38,174 nucleotides of DNA from Bacillota bacterium (GCA_023435225.1 JAEYRX010000038.1:1-38174); one strand, 5' to 3'; positions 5,871 to 15,007 are shown, counted from the stretch's first letter. Translations and numbers: made by a program. Notes: generated from the letters alone by a model not told the origin.

Positions 5871-8800
5871 AGACCATGGATCATCATAAACAAGGTTTAA
5901 TTGAGACATATCAATATCTGGAATATTTACCGCAGCATCTAAAAAGAAACTTCCCCATAAACCTCCAGCATCTAAACCTCCAATCATAACATCAGTGCAA
6001 GTATAAAAGGGAAATATATACGCAGGTGTATTTTCTTTTAACCCTTCAAAATAACTGATCATATTATTAGTATTTTTCTCATCCATAGGTATCCATACGA
6101 AGCTCACATCACCCAACCCATTATTTAAACCTATATTATCTATAAAGGGTTCTCCATGACTAGATAGCCAAGTTAAAGTGTCATTTCTACTTTGTAGAAC
6201 ATTACTTGGAATTACACCAGGTTCGATATGTCCCGAGTCTATAAATTTTCCATTTTTTGGCCCAAAAGAATAAACTAATCCATTTCCAGTTTGTGGATCA
6301 ATTACAATTGTAAAAGTATGACCAAACGTACCTGCTCTACTAGTATCATTTACAATAATGGCATACAACCCATTCGGATCAACATACTTCACCGGATTCC
6401 CATTACAATAAGCATACCAATTCAATCCATCCTCTAACGGATCTACACTCAAAAATCTCCCTAACTCCGGATCATAATACCTGGCCCCGAAGTAAAACCA
6501 ATCCGACCCATCCTGTTCTTTATCCGTAAAGGTATACTGCATTTCCAACCCGGACGATGCAAATATCTCGCTCCCATAAGGCCCATCCACTCTTCGCAAT
6601 ATCAAGTTACCATTAACATCACTCACCGCGCTCGACGATCCCAGATGATCCTTATGATACCATCTAACCCCATCCGTACTCGAGTTCTCCGCCACCCGCA
6701 TATCATTGGCAAAGTAATACTTCGTCGCCTTACTCAATACTCCTCCCTGATACTCTTCTTCATAATCCTTAAAGAAATATAAGGTTGTCTTGCCGTTCTC
6801 ATATTTCTTAATCCGCCGGAAACCGGAGTCGTAAACAAAACTCCCGCTATCGGAGATTGAGGTTACTCTATTATCATAGTCCCAACTAATCTCTCTTCCG
6901 TCGCTTCTCCCGGTAATGCTGCCATTAGCATCGTATGTATAATCAAACCTCCCGTCATTGGCCACCGCATAAGGATGTAACGGATTGTATGTATAGAGGC
7001 GGTTATCCTTCTCCAATATGTTATTTAGCTCGTCATACCGGTATGTTTTATGCCCGTAAACTGTAGAGTCGGCCCCAACCAGCCGGTCCAGCTCGTCATA
7101 ACCGTAATTCTCGGTCAGGTTAGCGTTTAGCAAATCCTGTTTCACCATTACATTAGAATTTCTATCATACTGATAACTAAGGTTCAGCAAGTCACCCGCC
7201 GGTCCGCTGACTCGAATCTGCCGGAGCCGGTAGCTAAGATTTTTCCCGGTTGAGGGGTCGGTCTTGCCGGTAGTGTCGTAATAGTCGTAAAGGGTTTGGA
7301 CGCCGTTTCCATAGCGCATTGAGCTTATCTTACAAAGCGGACTGTACTCGATATTTTCGACATAAGCGGTTGCCCCGGCCAGGGTTTTTACATTGCCGTT
7401 CTCTTCATATGTATAATTAACCACTTCCCCGTCGGGATAGGTCTGGGTCAATATCCGATCCATTGAGTCGTAGGTATAGCTCTGGGTCTTACTCTTGCCG
7501 TCGATAGTCTGGGTCTGTCCGATCTTCCGGCCCCGGGAGTCGTATTCGTAATGCTCCCCGCCGCCGGGATAGGAGACCCCGGTTAGCCTGCCGATGGAGT
7601 AACCATGCCCGGTCTCGTCATAATAAAGATTGACCGTGCTTCCGTTGGGGTATTCCTTCTCAACTAGACGGTTGACAGCGTCATAACGCAAAACAATCGT
7701 CTGGTGCTTGGCATCGGTATATTGAACCAAGTTACCATTGCCGTCATAAACATAACTCCAAGTACCCTGAACCGGATCGCTGGATTGAATCTTTTGGCCC
7801 AGCAGGTCCAGATCAGTGGTAAAGACGTTCCCCAAAGCGTCGGTGACCTTGATCCCGTCGGCGGCGATCAGCTTGGTGGTTTTGGCATATTGATACCGGC
7901 TGGGATAGACGCCTTTATAGGTGATATCTTCTTCAATATTGCCGGTGATCCGTTTATTGGTCACATGCCCGTTCCGGTCCACCGTGAAGTTGTCGTACTT
8001 GCCGTAAATATATTGCGAAGTGGTGGTATCGCTATGATGGACCACGGTTGTCCGGTTCAAGGGATCATACTCCGCCCACCTGGAGGCTACCGTGGCATCC
8101 GGGTCGGTATATTCAAAGTTGCCGGTCCGGTAAGGCAGTGATATCTTATACTGACGGCCGCTGTTGTCGTAGTAATAATCAATCGTATCCCAGCCGTTTT
8201 TGGCTTCGGTTTTCTCCTGGATAACCCGGTTCAGACCGTCCATGTAGATGTAACATTGCAGATAGTCCCCATTAACTCCCTTTTTCTCAATCAGCATCCG
8301 CTGCGGGAAGATGGGGTTTCCTTCGGAGTCAGGGAACTGCTCCGGGTAACTCCGGCGGACTGTCGGTTGATCTTGGCCGTCTCCCGGCGCAATAGTTAAT
8401 AACTCCCGGGAGAACTCGTCATAAGTAGTCTCCCAGACCACCCCGTTCAAATCGATGGTTTGTATCGGCCGTAACAGGTTGTCGTAAATAGTCTCCACCG
8501 TCTGGTTTAACGGGTTGGTTACTTTCCAAACCATGGTATGGTAAGTCTCATCGTAAGTAATAGTAGTTGTCCGGTTATTTCCGTCAATGGTTGAGGTCAA
8601 GTTGCCGTATTCGTCATAACCATAGGTAAGAACTACGTCGTGATCGCCGTTCTCCCGTTCCTCCCTGGTCGGCAAGTAGTTAGTATAAGTGTATCGGGTT
8701 TCGGCCGCTAAACCTTCCTGCCCGTCGAGTTTTTTAGCAAATAATTGTTGCGCCTTAGGCTGCATTACCCAGTCATCGGTGTTGATCTCGTACTGGGTAA

Positions 8801-11453
8801 CCTCGCGGGTATCGTCGGTGGTTACACTGACGTCTCCCTGGTTGTTCTTTTCGATAATATTGCCGTAATCGTCATAAGTATATGAGGTATGATACTCCAC
8901 CGGATCGCCGGATTCGCCGTTGTAGTTGTAGAGATATTCGTCAATGGTTGAGACGAAGTTGATACCGTCGATATTGGAGAAGATCTTTGTTTTTGTATAT
9001 GTATAGCTTGTTTCCAGGTATTTTTCGCCGTTTGGACCCAGTTGTTCTTTCTTGGCGATCATTCCCCGGTAGTCCAAGTCATCCTGGCGATAGTAGGTAA
9101 TCTCCGTATTGCCGGTGTTGTCGTCGGTTTTTTTGATCCAGGCGAAACCAAGGCCAGCCCGCTCGTAGGGGAGACCCTGATGGAACATGCCGTCGCTGTA
9201 TTTGTAGCTGGTGTTGATGGTACGCGCCGAGTCGCCGGTTAGGCCGTTACTGACGGAGATCTTGGTCACCAGCGGGCGCGGGCTGCTGTCGGCGATGTTG
9301 GGGTAAGTTTTGCCGGTAGGGTTGACGGCGCCCGGGAGTTGAGGGGCGGGGGTGTAGGTGATGGTGATTGAATTATAATTATTATTAAAAATACTTCTAA
9401 TTGCATCCTGCTGATTATTTGCTACTAAAAAATAAATTCTATCTGATCCTATCCTCCCTAAATCAGTATAACCATCACCGTTCCAATCGCCTGACAAAAT
9501 AGGATACATATAATCATTTGTAAAACCATATAAAGGTACATTACCACCTATTGAGTTAAGATATAACCAGCTATTGCCAGTAGAAATATACATAAAATTA
9601 TAACTATCACCTACTCTACCAAAATCCGTTCTCCCATCACCGTTCCAATCACCAATTAATATTGGATATTGATTGCTATTTGTGAATCCTTGCGAAGGTG
9701 TGCAACAATTAAGACCACAATAATAATTCCAGCCGTTTTCAGTAGACAGATAGAAATATATTAAATTTCCTCCTACTCTCCCAAAATCCGTACGACCATC
9801 GCCATTCCAATCACCGGTTAACACTGGATATAAATCATTATTTGTAAAACCATATACAGGTGCACAACCCCCTAATGAATTATAATTCACCCATCCATTT
9901 CCGGTAGATATCAAAAATATTACTCCTTGTGACCAAACTCTACCAATATCTGTTTTTCCGTCTCCATTCCAATCACCAGTTATTATTGGATATTCATTAT
10001 CATTTAAATATCCGCTATTTAAACCAAATGCCGGTGTTCCTGAATAGTTTTCCCATCCATTTCCGGTAGATACTAAAAATGCTACTCCTTGTGACCAAAC
10101 TCTACCAATATCTGTTTTTCCGTCTCCATTCCAATCACCAATTACTATTGGATATTCATTACTATTTAAATATCCACTATTTCGACCAAATGATAATGTT
10201 TGAGGGTATGAATTCCATTGGTTATTAGCTTCATCCCAACTAAATTTTTGCACTGGAAATTTTCTGCCATTAGGTTGATAACTTCCATCCACCCACGGCC
10301 CATTTTCCGGCCAATTACCATCATCACCATACTCCTGAATAGCAGCCAATCTACTTTTCCCGGTACTTATCCCATACTCATAATCCAATCTATATTTTCG
10401 AAGCAGGTTTGCTCCGACTTTCACCACTACCCACTTCAACCTTTTATCCATATTGATTAAGGTAGGTAAATACTGATTATAATAGTCATTACGGGACTCA
10501 TAAAAAAACTCGACCGTCTTATAATTATTAATTAATGTCCCATTTTTAGTATATGTAACCCTTACCGGATAATAATCGCCATTCGTTGCATCTTCGTTAT
10601 ATTCCACCACATAATAATTCCCCTGTATATCCATAACCTTACTAAGCGACCATACCAGCGCCTTGCCGTTCTTCCCCACCGCGTCAACATGCCCGTCGGT
10701 CTGAGAGGTATGTTCACTCGCCTGATACCCAAAGTACATCTTGGTCCCATTTTTTAAAGTCGCTACCCAGTATGAGTTGGAACCATTCGGATACTCCAGC
10801 TTAAACCGGATAAAACTCTCCCGCTCGGTATGGTAGTAGCCGTCTCCGCCCTGCGCCGGATCTGTGTAAATCAGCTTTTCTCCATAATACAGATAATGAT
10901 CTTTAGTATCATCAAAGGTAACATCATAAGTGGTATCCCTGGTGATCACCGGAATCCCGTCCAGATCCCAGCCCATCCCCAACATCCCGTTACCCCGGTT
11001 GGAGTTGTAGACGAGCGCCAGTTTAGGTTCCATCCCGTTGGTCCCCGGCGGGAGATTGATCGGATAGCTATAGTTAAAAGCGCCGCTCGCATCCACCTCG
11101 CCGGTATTGAAAGGCGTCATAGAGTTATATTTAGTCAACTCACCAACCAAGTTGCTGTTTAAGATGGGGTTTATCATGGAGCCGCCTGAACCGGCCGTTG
11201 TTCCCGTGCTCGGGACAATGCTGGTTGACAAAGATTGCGGTTGAAGCGACAATGACTGCGACGATAAAGTACCGGCTTTACTGTCCGGTTTACTATCGTC
11301 CGTTTTTTTATCCGTCTCCACCGTCTGGCTGGTCTCGGTTTTCGGCTGCTCTGTCGTAGTAGTATCCTCGGTCTGACCGTAAGAAGCTTTAGGTAGACAG
11401 AAAACAAACAATAGCAGTAAACAAATAATGGACTTTAACGGTTTTTGTAACAT
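5763..11453 (-). CDS. secreted SpvB/FG-GAP/RHS polymorphic-toxin-like protein
   Basis: The frame is open from 11495, but the ATG at 11453 has a GGGAGGT site 8 bases upstream and begins the signal peptide (MLQKPLKSIICLLLLFVFC, cleavage likely after ASYG), giving 1896 residues. Order: signal peptide; T/S/Q-rich linker (27-95); SpvB/TcaC-like domain (about 105-370; PPGTNGMEPKLALVYNS); five FG-GAP/VCBS repeats with calcium-loop-like GDWNGDG (about 435-685); many RHS/YD repeats (about 700-1600); RHS core end GRFLSVDPLEDGLNWYAYC and DPNGL; then a 200-residue variable tip from residue 1697. The tip has GHTFTIVID (His1712) and FPFYTCTDVMIGGLDAGG (Cys1819), like permuted NlpC/P60 enzymes, and ends in an SWDY repeat. 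It is probably exported by Sec, with the RHS shell enclosing the tip. Toxicity is inferred. Confidence 0.85.
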   Translation of the reverse strand: MLQKPLKSIICLLLLFVFCLPKASYGQTEDTTTTEQPKTETSQTVETDKKTDDSKPDSKAGTLSSQSLSLQPQSLSTSIVPSTGTTAGSGGSMINPILNSNLVGELTKYNSMTPFNTGEVDASGAFNYSYPINLPPGTNGMEPKLALVYNSNRGNGMLGMGWDLDGIPVITRDTTYDVTFDDTKDHYLYYGEKLIYTDPAQGGDGYYHTERESFIRFKLEYPNGSNSYWVATLKNGTKMYFGYQASEHTSQTDGHVDAVGKNGKALVWSLSKVMDIQGNYYVVEYNEDATNGDYYPVRVTYTKNGTLINNYKTVEFFYESRNDYYNQYLPTLINMDKRLKWVVVKVGANLLRKYRLDYEYGISTGKSRLAAIQEYGDDGNWPENGPWVDGSYQPNGRKFPVQKFSWDEANNQWNSYPQTLSFGRNSGYLNSNEYPIVIGDWNGDGKTDIGRVWSQGVAFLVSTGNGWENYSGTPAFGLNSGYLNDNEYPIITGDWNGDGKTDIGRVWSQGVIFLISTGNGWVNYNSLGGCAPVYGFTNNDLYPVLTGDWNGDGRTDFGRVGGNLIYFYLSTENGWNYYCGLNCCTPSQGFTNSNQYPILIGDWNGDGRTDFGRVGDSYNFMYISTGNSWLYLNSIGGNVPLYGFTNDYMYPILSGDWNGDGYTDLGRIGSDRIYFLVANNQQDAIRSIFNNNYNSITITYTPAPQLPGAVNPTGKTYPNIADSSPRPLVTKISVSNGLTGDSARTINTSYKYSDGMFHQGLPYERAGLGFAWIKKTDDNTGNTEITYYRQDDLDYRGMIAKKEQLGPNGEKYLETSYTYTKTKIFSNIDGINFVSTIDEYLYNYNGESGDPVEYHTSYTYDDYGNIIEKNNQGDVSVTTDDTREVTQYEINTDDWVMQPKAQQLFAKKLDGQEGLAAETRYTYTNYLPTREERENGDHDVVLTYGYDEYGNLTSTIDGNNRTTTITYDETYHTMVWKVTNPLNQTVETIYDNLLRPIQTIDLNGVVWETTYDEFSRELLTIAPGDGQDQPTVRRSYPEQFPDSEGNPIFPQRMLIEKKGVNGDYLQCYIYMDGLNRVIQEKTEAKNGWDTIDYYYDNSGRQYKISLPYRTGNFEYTDPDATVASRWAEYDPLNRTTVVHHSDTTTSQYIYGKYDNFTVDRNGHVTNKRITGNIEEDITYKGVYPSRYQYAKTTKLIAADGIKVTDALGNVFTTDLDLLGQKIQSSDPVQGTWSYVYDGNGNLVQYTDAKHQTIVLRYDAVNRLVEKEYPNGSTVNLYYDETGHGYSIGRLTGVSYPGGGEHYEYDSRGRKIGQTQTIDGKSKTQSYTYDSMDRILTQTYPDGEVVNYTYEENGNVKTLAGATAYVENIEYSPLCKISSMRYGNGVQTLYDYYDTTGKTDPSTGKNLSYRLRQIRVSGPAGDLLNLSYQYDRNSNVMVKQDLLNANLTENYGYDELDRLVGADSTVYGHKTYRYDELNNILEKDNRLYTYNPLHPYAVANDGRFDYTYDANGSITGRSDGREISWDYDNRVTSISDSGSFVYDSGFRRIKKYENGKTTLYFFKDYEEEYQGGVLSKATKYYFANDMRVAENSSTDGVRWYHKDHLGSSSAVSDVNGNLILRRVDGPYGSEIFASSGLEMQYTFTDKEQDGSDWFYFGARYYDPELGRFLSVDPLEDGLNWYAYCNGNPVKYVDPNGLYAIIVNDTSRAGTFGHTFTIVIDPQTGNGLVYSFGPKNGKFIDSGHIEPGVIPSNVLQSRNDTLTWLSSHGEPFIDNIGLNNGLGDVSFVWIPMDEKNTNNMISYFEGLKENTPAYIFPFYTCTDVMIGGLDAGGLWGSFFLDAAVNIPDIDMSQLNLVYDDPWSYDHSWDYSEDDYSWDYWNSDYSWDYWNEDDYSWDY
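9363..10240 (-). repeat. FG-GAP/VCBS repeat block inside the RHS gene
   Basis: Five coding repeats of about 53-56 codons, each with GDWNGDG(K/R/Y)TD(I/F/L)GR. The first two repeats (about 9900-10229) are nearly identical at DNA level, which points to recent duplication. The block is visibly AT-richer than the RHS-repeat DNA on its downstream side (6400-9360). Confidence 0.8.
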
Positions 11454-11758
11454 TTGAGATACCTCCCGGGATTGGATGTTTAGAGATAAAGACAAAATAC
11501 TGTTTGATAAGCTTTGCCGGTTTTAGCGCTTTTGGCGAATACATAAAATAAACCAGCCTAAGATCTAAGCCAGTTTACCCAATAATAAATATTTATTCAA
11601 TTCAACCGGAATCGATTATCCAACCTACTTACTCCAATTAATTTAATAATTTTTTGTAATTATATCACATTACTCCATAATTTCCAATAAATTATTGCAA
11701 CGAATTACATAAAAATGTCAAAGAAAAATGGCTTTTGAAATTGCTCTGATAGAGACAG
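11454..11758. promoter_or_regulatory. intergenic region with long RHS leader
   Basis: These 305 bases separate yqeH from the RHS gene. They hold the RHS promoter and an apparent leader of about 200 nucleotides. The leader includes an interrupted dyad around the AGATCT at 11560-11565 and a GC-rich patch (AAAACCGGCAAAGC on the minus strand). I could not assign it to a known riboswitch class. No ORF of note. Confidence 0.5.
11659..11687 (-). promoter_or_regulatory. promoter of the RHS gene
   Basis: On the minus strand TTGGAA (11682-11687) and a perfect TATAAT (11659-11664) are 17 bases apart, and the -10 is extended by TGA. The predicted start is near 11652, about 200 bases before the ATG at 11453. 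This fits a strong sigma-A-type promoter. Confidence 0.75.
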
Positions 11759-12868
11759 TCACCTTTTTCCAATCAACACCGGTCTGATCTCCCAGCGTAT
11801 ACCTTTAGGTAACCTGATTTTAAATTCATTTGTTGCTCTACCCCGTAAAGAAATCCAGCCTAAACCGGCAACCGCCAAGTCATGATTAGCCGGCAAATTG
11901 ACTATTTCTTCTTGCCATTCGACCTTATTACGGCAACTCCGGCAGGTCTTATTAAGCCAAGCAGGGCTTTCATCCATTAGTTGCGGTATTTTTAAATTAT
12001 CGGTCCGGTGTAAAGTAATCTCCGGAGAAGTAAAAGCAATAACTACCGTTTCCTCCGCTCCTAAATACTCGACTCCCAATAGACCACCTACAATTAATCC
12101 CTTCCCTGGGTTCAGCCCCCATAATTTCTGTTCAATCTTGGTTGATGGTACCAATAGACAGGCGCATTCAGGGCATAACAAATCGCTCATCCGGTCTCCG
12201 GGGACCAGACCCGGAGTATCGATTAAAGTATTCCGCCCTTTTAAAATACTCCAATTGCTAAGCCCCATGGTAGTCCCGGGAAATTTGGAGACAGTAGGCG
12301 CATTTGCAGATTTTTCCGATTTCAAAAACTGTTTAACCACTGAAGACTTTCCGACATTGGTTACTCCCAGTATTGCAACTCGGGAACCCGCTGCAGTTTC
12401 TTTACCGATTCTACCGGCTAGGATATCGATCCCCCCACCTTTTAAACCACTGGTCATAATGAGATCCCGGGGATTTCCCCAACCGTTGTTTTTTAAATAT
12501 AATTTTAAGAAATCAATGATTTCAGGCTGTTTAGTCCTAACCGGCAGGAGATCGCTTTTATTTACAGCTAAAATATAAGGTTTTTCATTTAAAAAACCCG
12601 ACCAAACCGGTAAAGTCCCGGTAATATCCGCTAAATCAACCACAATAACTAAGAGATCACTAAGTGAAATCGCCTTAATGATGCTCTGACGAATCTTATT
12701 GGGCTCCGGTTGAACTTTACTCGCTTCTCCATAATGGGTAATCCGGTAACAGCGTTTACAGATAAGCCTATTTCTATCAGCTTTAACCTCTGAAGGCACG
12801 TATCCGGGTTTACCAGGATCTTCACTTTGGATAGCTACACCGCATCCTCGACAATAATCTCCACTCAC
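11759..12868 (-). CDS. yqeH: ribosome biogenesis GTPase YqeH
   Basis: A circularly permuted GTPase needed for 30S subunit assembly in Bacillus-type bacteria. The 369 residues match the family. An N-terminal zinc finger (CRGC at 6-9, CKRC at 37-40) comes first. The GTPase motifs follow in permuted order: NKSD (G4), then GVTNVGKSS (G1, near 168-176), then DTPGLVPG (G3). A C-terminal region carries further CPEC and CRSC pairs. The start is GTG with an AAAGGA site. It follows yqeG on the same strand, as in B. subtilis. The next gene of the usual cluster, aroE, lies beyond the RHS island. Confidence 0.95.
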   Translation of the reverse strand: MSGDYCRGCGVAIQSEDPGKPGYVPSEVKADRNRLICKRCYRITHYGEASKVQPEPNKIRQSIIKAISLSDLLVIVVDLADITGTLPVWSGFLNEKPYILAVNKSDLLPVRTKQPEIIDFLKLYLKNNGWGNPRDLIMTSGLKGGGIDILAGRIGKETAAGSRVAILGVTNVGKSSVVKQFLKSEKSANAPTVSKFPGTTMGLSNWSILKGRNTLIDTPGLVPGDRMSDLLCPECACLLVPSTKIEQKLWGLNPGKGLIVGGLLGVEYLGAEETVVIAFTSPEITLHRTDNLKIPQLMDESPAWLNKTCRSCRNKVEWQEEIVNLPANHDLAVAGLGWISLRGRATNEFKIRLPKGIRWEIRPVLIGKR

Positions 12869-12986
12869 TGTAAAAATCCTTTCTTAAGGTTTTTGCGTTA
12901 TATCCTAAATTTATATGAGCAATATTATATGTAATGATAAACCCACTTTAAACTATCGACATATAATATTGCGAATCTTAAATTTT

Positions 12987-13496
12987 TTAAGAACGCAAAA
13001 TACCTTTTTTGCGAAATCTTTTAATAACCATCCGTTCCAATTGACGAACCGCCCGGGTACTGAAAAATTCGGTGGAACTTAACGGCGGAGTCCAGATCGT
13101 GTATAGTTCCATCCGGTTACCGCCTAAAATATCGGTAAACAATTGATCACCCACGACCGCTGTTTCTTCAGGAGTTGTTCCCATTAATTCCAGCGCTTTC
13201 TTAAATGGTAGTTTGCGGGGTTTAACAGCCCGGGATACATAAGGAACCGACAATAATCTTGCCACCGCTTCCACTCTGTATTCTAAAGCATTTGAAATAA
13301 TGCAGATTTTAAACCCGGCGTCCTTAAAGCGGGAAATCAAATCAATAGTTTCCTGGCTTAAATTTTCTTGTTTCCATTCTACCAAAGTATTGTCCAGGTC
13401 GAAAATAATTCCCCGAATACCGACTTTTTGTAGCTCCTGCGAGTCAAGGTCCAAAACCGAGTCCGCTTGAAGCTTCGGGCATAATTTTTGCAGCAT
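12987..13496 (-). CDS. yqeG: YqeG family HAD IIIA-type phosphatase
   Basis: The 169-residue protein is a HAD-superfamily phosphatase. FDLDNTLVEW carries the nucleophile Asp33 and the general acid Asp35. CIISNA is motif II, Lys near 92-100 is motif III, and VVGDQLFTDILGG has the metal-binding Asp117 and Asp122. The substrate is unknown for most of the family, and related proteins dephosphorylate phosphatidylglycerophosphate. It begins after a strong GGAGG site and precedes yqeH with a 118-base gap. Confidence 0.93.
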   Translation of the reverse strand: MLQKLCPKLQADSVLDLDSQELQKVGIRGIIFDLDNTLVEWKQENLSQETIDLISRFKDAGFKICIISNALEYRVEAVARLLSVPYVSRAVKPRKLPFKKALELMGTTPEETAVVGDQLFTDILGGNRMELYTIWTPPLSSTEFFSTRAVRQLERMVIKRFRKKGILRS

Positions 13497-13527
13497 TCAT
13501 TTGCCTCCTATATCTTCTAACGTCATA

Positions 13528-14403
13528 CTACTTACTTGCCGAATTAAGGTTTAATTCATTTTCTTCGTAATAATATAATTGGTTACAAAAATGACAACGC
13601 ACTTCAAGGCGACCTTGTTCTTTTAATATGGTACCGATCTCTTCCGGGTCCAGACTGAGCAGGGGACTGATAAACCGTTCCCGTGAGCAGTCACATTTAT
13701 AGTATACGTTAACCGTATCTAAAATCTTTAATGTTTGTTGGTCCGGAGTCAATTTTTCAGCTAACTGTTCCGGAGTAATTCCTTCGGACAACATCTGGGT
13801 TACAGCCGGAATATTCCGGAGTTTTTCTTCCAAAAAACCGATGGTTTCTTCGGTATAACCGGGCATCATCTGGATTATAAAACCTCCGGCGACTTTAACG
13901 GAACCGTCAGGGTTAATTATAACTCCCAGTGCAGTTACGGAAGGTGTTTGTTCTGATTTGGCAAAATAATAGGCTAAATCTTCGGCAATTTCTCCGCTTT
14001 GAATCGGAACAATCCCCTGATAGGGGTCTTTCAATCCAAAATCTTTCAAAACAATTAACTCACCGGAACCTACCGCTTTAGCTACATCTAATTTCCCAGC
14101 TGAATTTAGCTCAAAGTCCACTTGCGGATTGGCCAATTCTCCTTTAACAACTCCCCGTTGGTTTGAGACTGCCGTTATCCGGCCGCATGGTCCATCACCG
14201 GCAAAAGTTACCGTCAAGCGGTAAATATTATCGCTCATAACGCCCATCATTAAAGTCCCGGTCAGCAACCTTCCAAAAGCCGCCGTTGCCGTCGGCCAGG
14301 TTTCATGTATCCTTCCGGCCTCCTCGACTACTTTAGTAGTCAAGGCGGTATAAATTCTAATAGCACCATCTTCAGTCGTCGCGATAATTAATTTATCTTC
14401 CAT
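13528..14403 (-). CDS. hslO: redox-regulated chaperone Hsp33
   Basis: The 291-residue protein has the Hsp33 N-terminal fold (GRLLTGTLMMGVM; VKGELANPQVD) and a C-terminal redox switch with CDC (Cys237, Cys239) and CHFC (Cys270, Cys273). These cysteines bind Zn2+ when reduced and form disulfides under oxidative stress, turning on holdase activity. Full length with all four cysteines. An ATG start follows a GGGGG site. It is upstream of yqeG with a 31-base gap, so probably co-transcribed. Confidence 0.95.
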   Translation of the reverse strand: MEDKLIIATTEDGAIRIYTALTTKVVEEAGRIHETWPTATAAFGRLLTGTLMMGVMSDNIYRLTVTFAGDGPCGRITAVSNQRGVVKGELANPQVDFELNSAGKLDVAKAVGSGELIVLKDFGLKDPYQGIVPIQSGEIAEDLAYYFAKSEQTPSVTALGVIINPDGSVKVAGGFIIQMMPGYTEETIGFLEEKLRNIPAVTQMLSEGITPEQLAEKLTPDQQTLKILDTVNVYYKCDCSRERFISPLLSLDPEEIGTILKEQGRLEVRCHFCNQLYYYEENELNLNSASK

Positions 14404-15007
14404 ATGTCCCCCGGAAAATTAATTGAGAATTAAAATCCATAATTAGTATTTTATTTTAATCTCAAAATATATATGTTGCAATAAATTTTTTGGATTTAAA
14501 CTTTCAGGCAACATATATTCCTTGATTCATATGTTGAAAAAATTTCAAAAATTTCGCCATTCACAGCCGGCTTTAAGGATGTGAATGTTTTACCTAAAAC
14601 TTTTTTCAACATATATAGATGCTTGATATTGAAATTTACTAGGATTTTTTATTCTAATTCCTAAATTTTACTTTGACCTAATAATGATTCTACTGCAACA
14701 ACTCCAACCTTAGGCCAACTTCGTGACCTCTCTCTCGCTCTCCCCCGCTGAAGTTTAATCAATGATGAGGATTCATGTGGGAGAGTACCCAATGCCTCCG
14801 AAGTCCAAATTCTTTGGGGCTCAACGGCTAGGGTTACCCTTCCCCTCGAATCATCTCCCTGAAAAACATCGCGGGGAAGGGCGAGGGTTGGGCGAGGGTT
14901 AGGTCTGAATAGGCTTCTGTGACTTAGCTTTTTTGTCAATAATAGTTGTTACAGTAGAATCAATAATTAACCCGACTAATAAATAACTAAAAACTAATAA
15001 TCAATAA
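14404..15007. other. non-coding region with palindromes and GC-rich repeat
   Basis: About 600 bases without a credible gene. The right-hand part (14690-14910) is unusually GC-rich for the window and contains a stem CCCTTCCCC (14837-14845) / GGGGAAGGG (14873-14881) plus repeats of GGGCGAGGGTT. The left-hand part holds four copies of ATATGTTG in alternating orientation. A frame at 14661-14939 gives a low-complexity Arg/Pro/Ser-rich peptide and looks spurious. Positions 14970-15012 are made of ACTAATAA-type words. Confidence 0.6.
14467..14614. repeat. array of inverted ATATGTTG repeats
   Basis: Two consecutive hairpins are built from the same word. The first pairs 14469-14479 with 14508-14518 (11 bp). 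The second pairs 14529-14542 with 14601-14614 (14 bp perfect, 58-base loop). The loop of the second contains CTTTAAGGATGT, close to a word in the loop of the element at 15791-15892. Confidence 0.7.

Noticed and set aside
7704..8141. 145-residue ORF on the plus strand opposite the RHS gene
   Set aside because: It is the antisense shadow of RHS repeats; its regular pattern follows from the repeat codons.
9900..10230. Assembly duplication of the FG-GAP repeats
   Set aside because: The two units are not identical and the differences are mostly codon-conserving, so a genuine tandem duplication is more likely.
11454..11652. Possible riboswitch (c-di-GMP-like GGCAAAGC words) in the RHS leader
   Set aside because: The remaining conserved positions and paired stems of GEMM-type riboswitches could not be found; kept only as an unassigned leader.
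14661..14939. 92-residue Arg/Pro/Ser-rich ORF on the minus strand
   Set aside because: It lies over a GC-rich repeat block, has low-complexity composition and no recognisable domain; best seen as non-coding.
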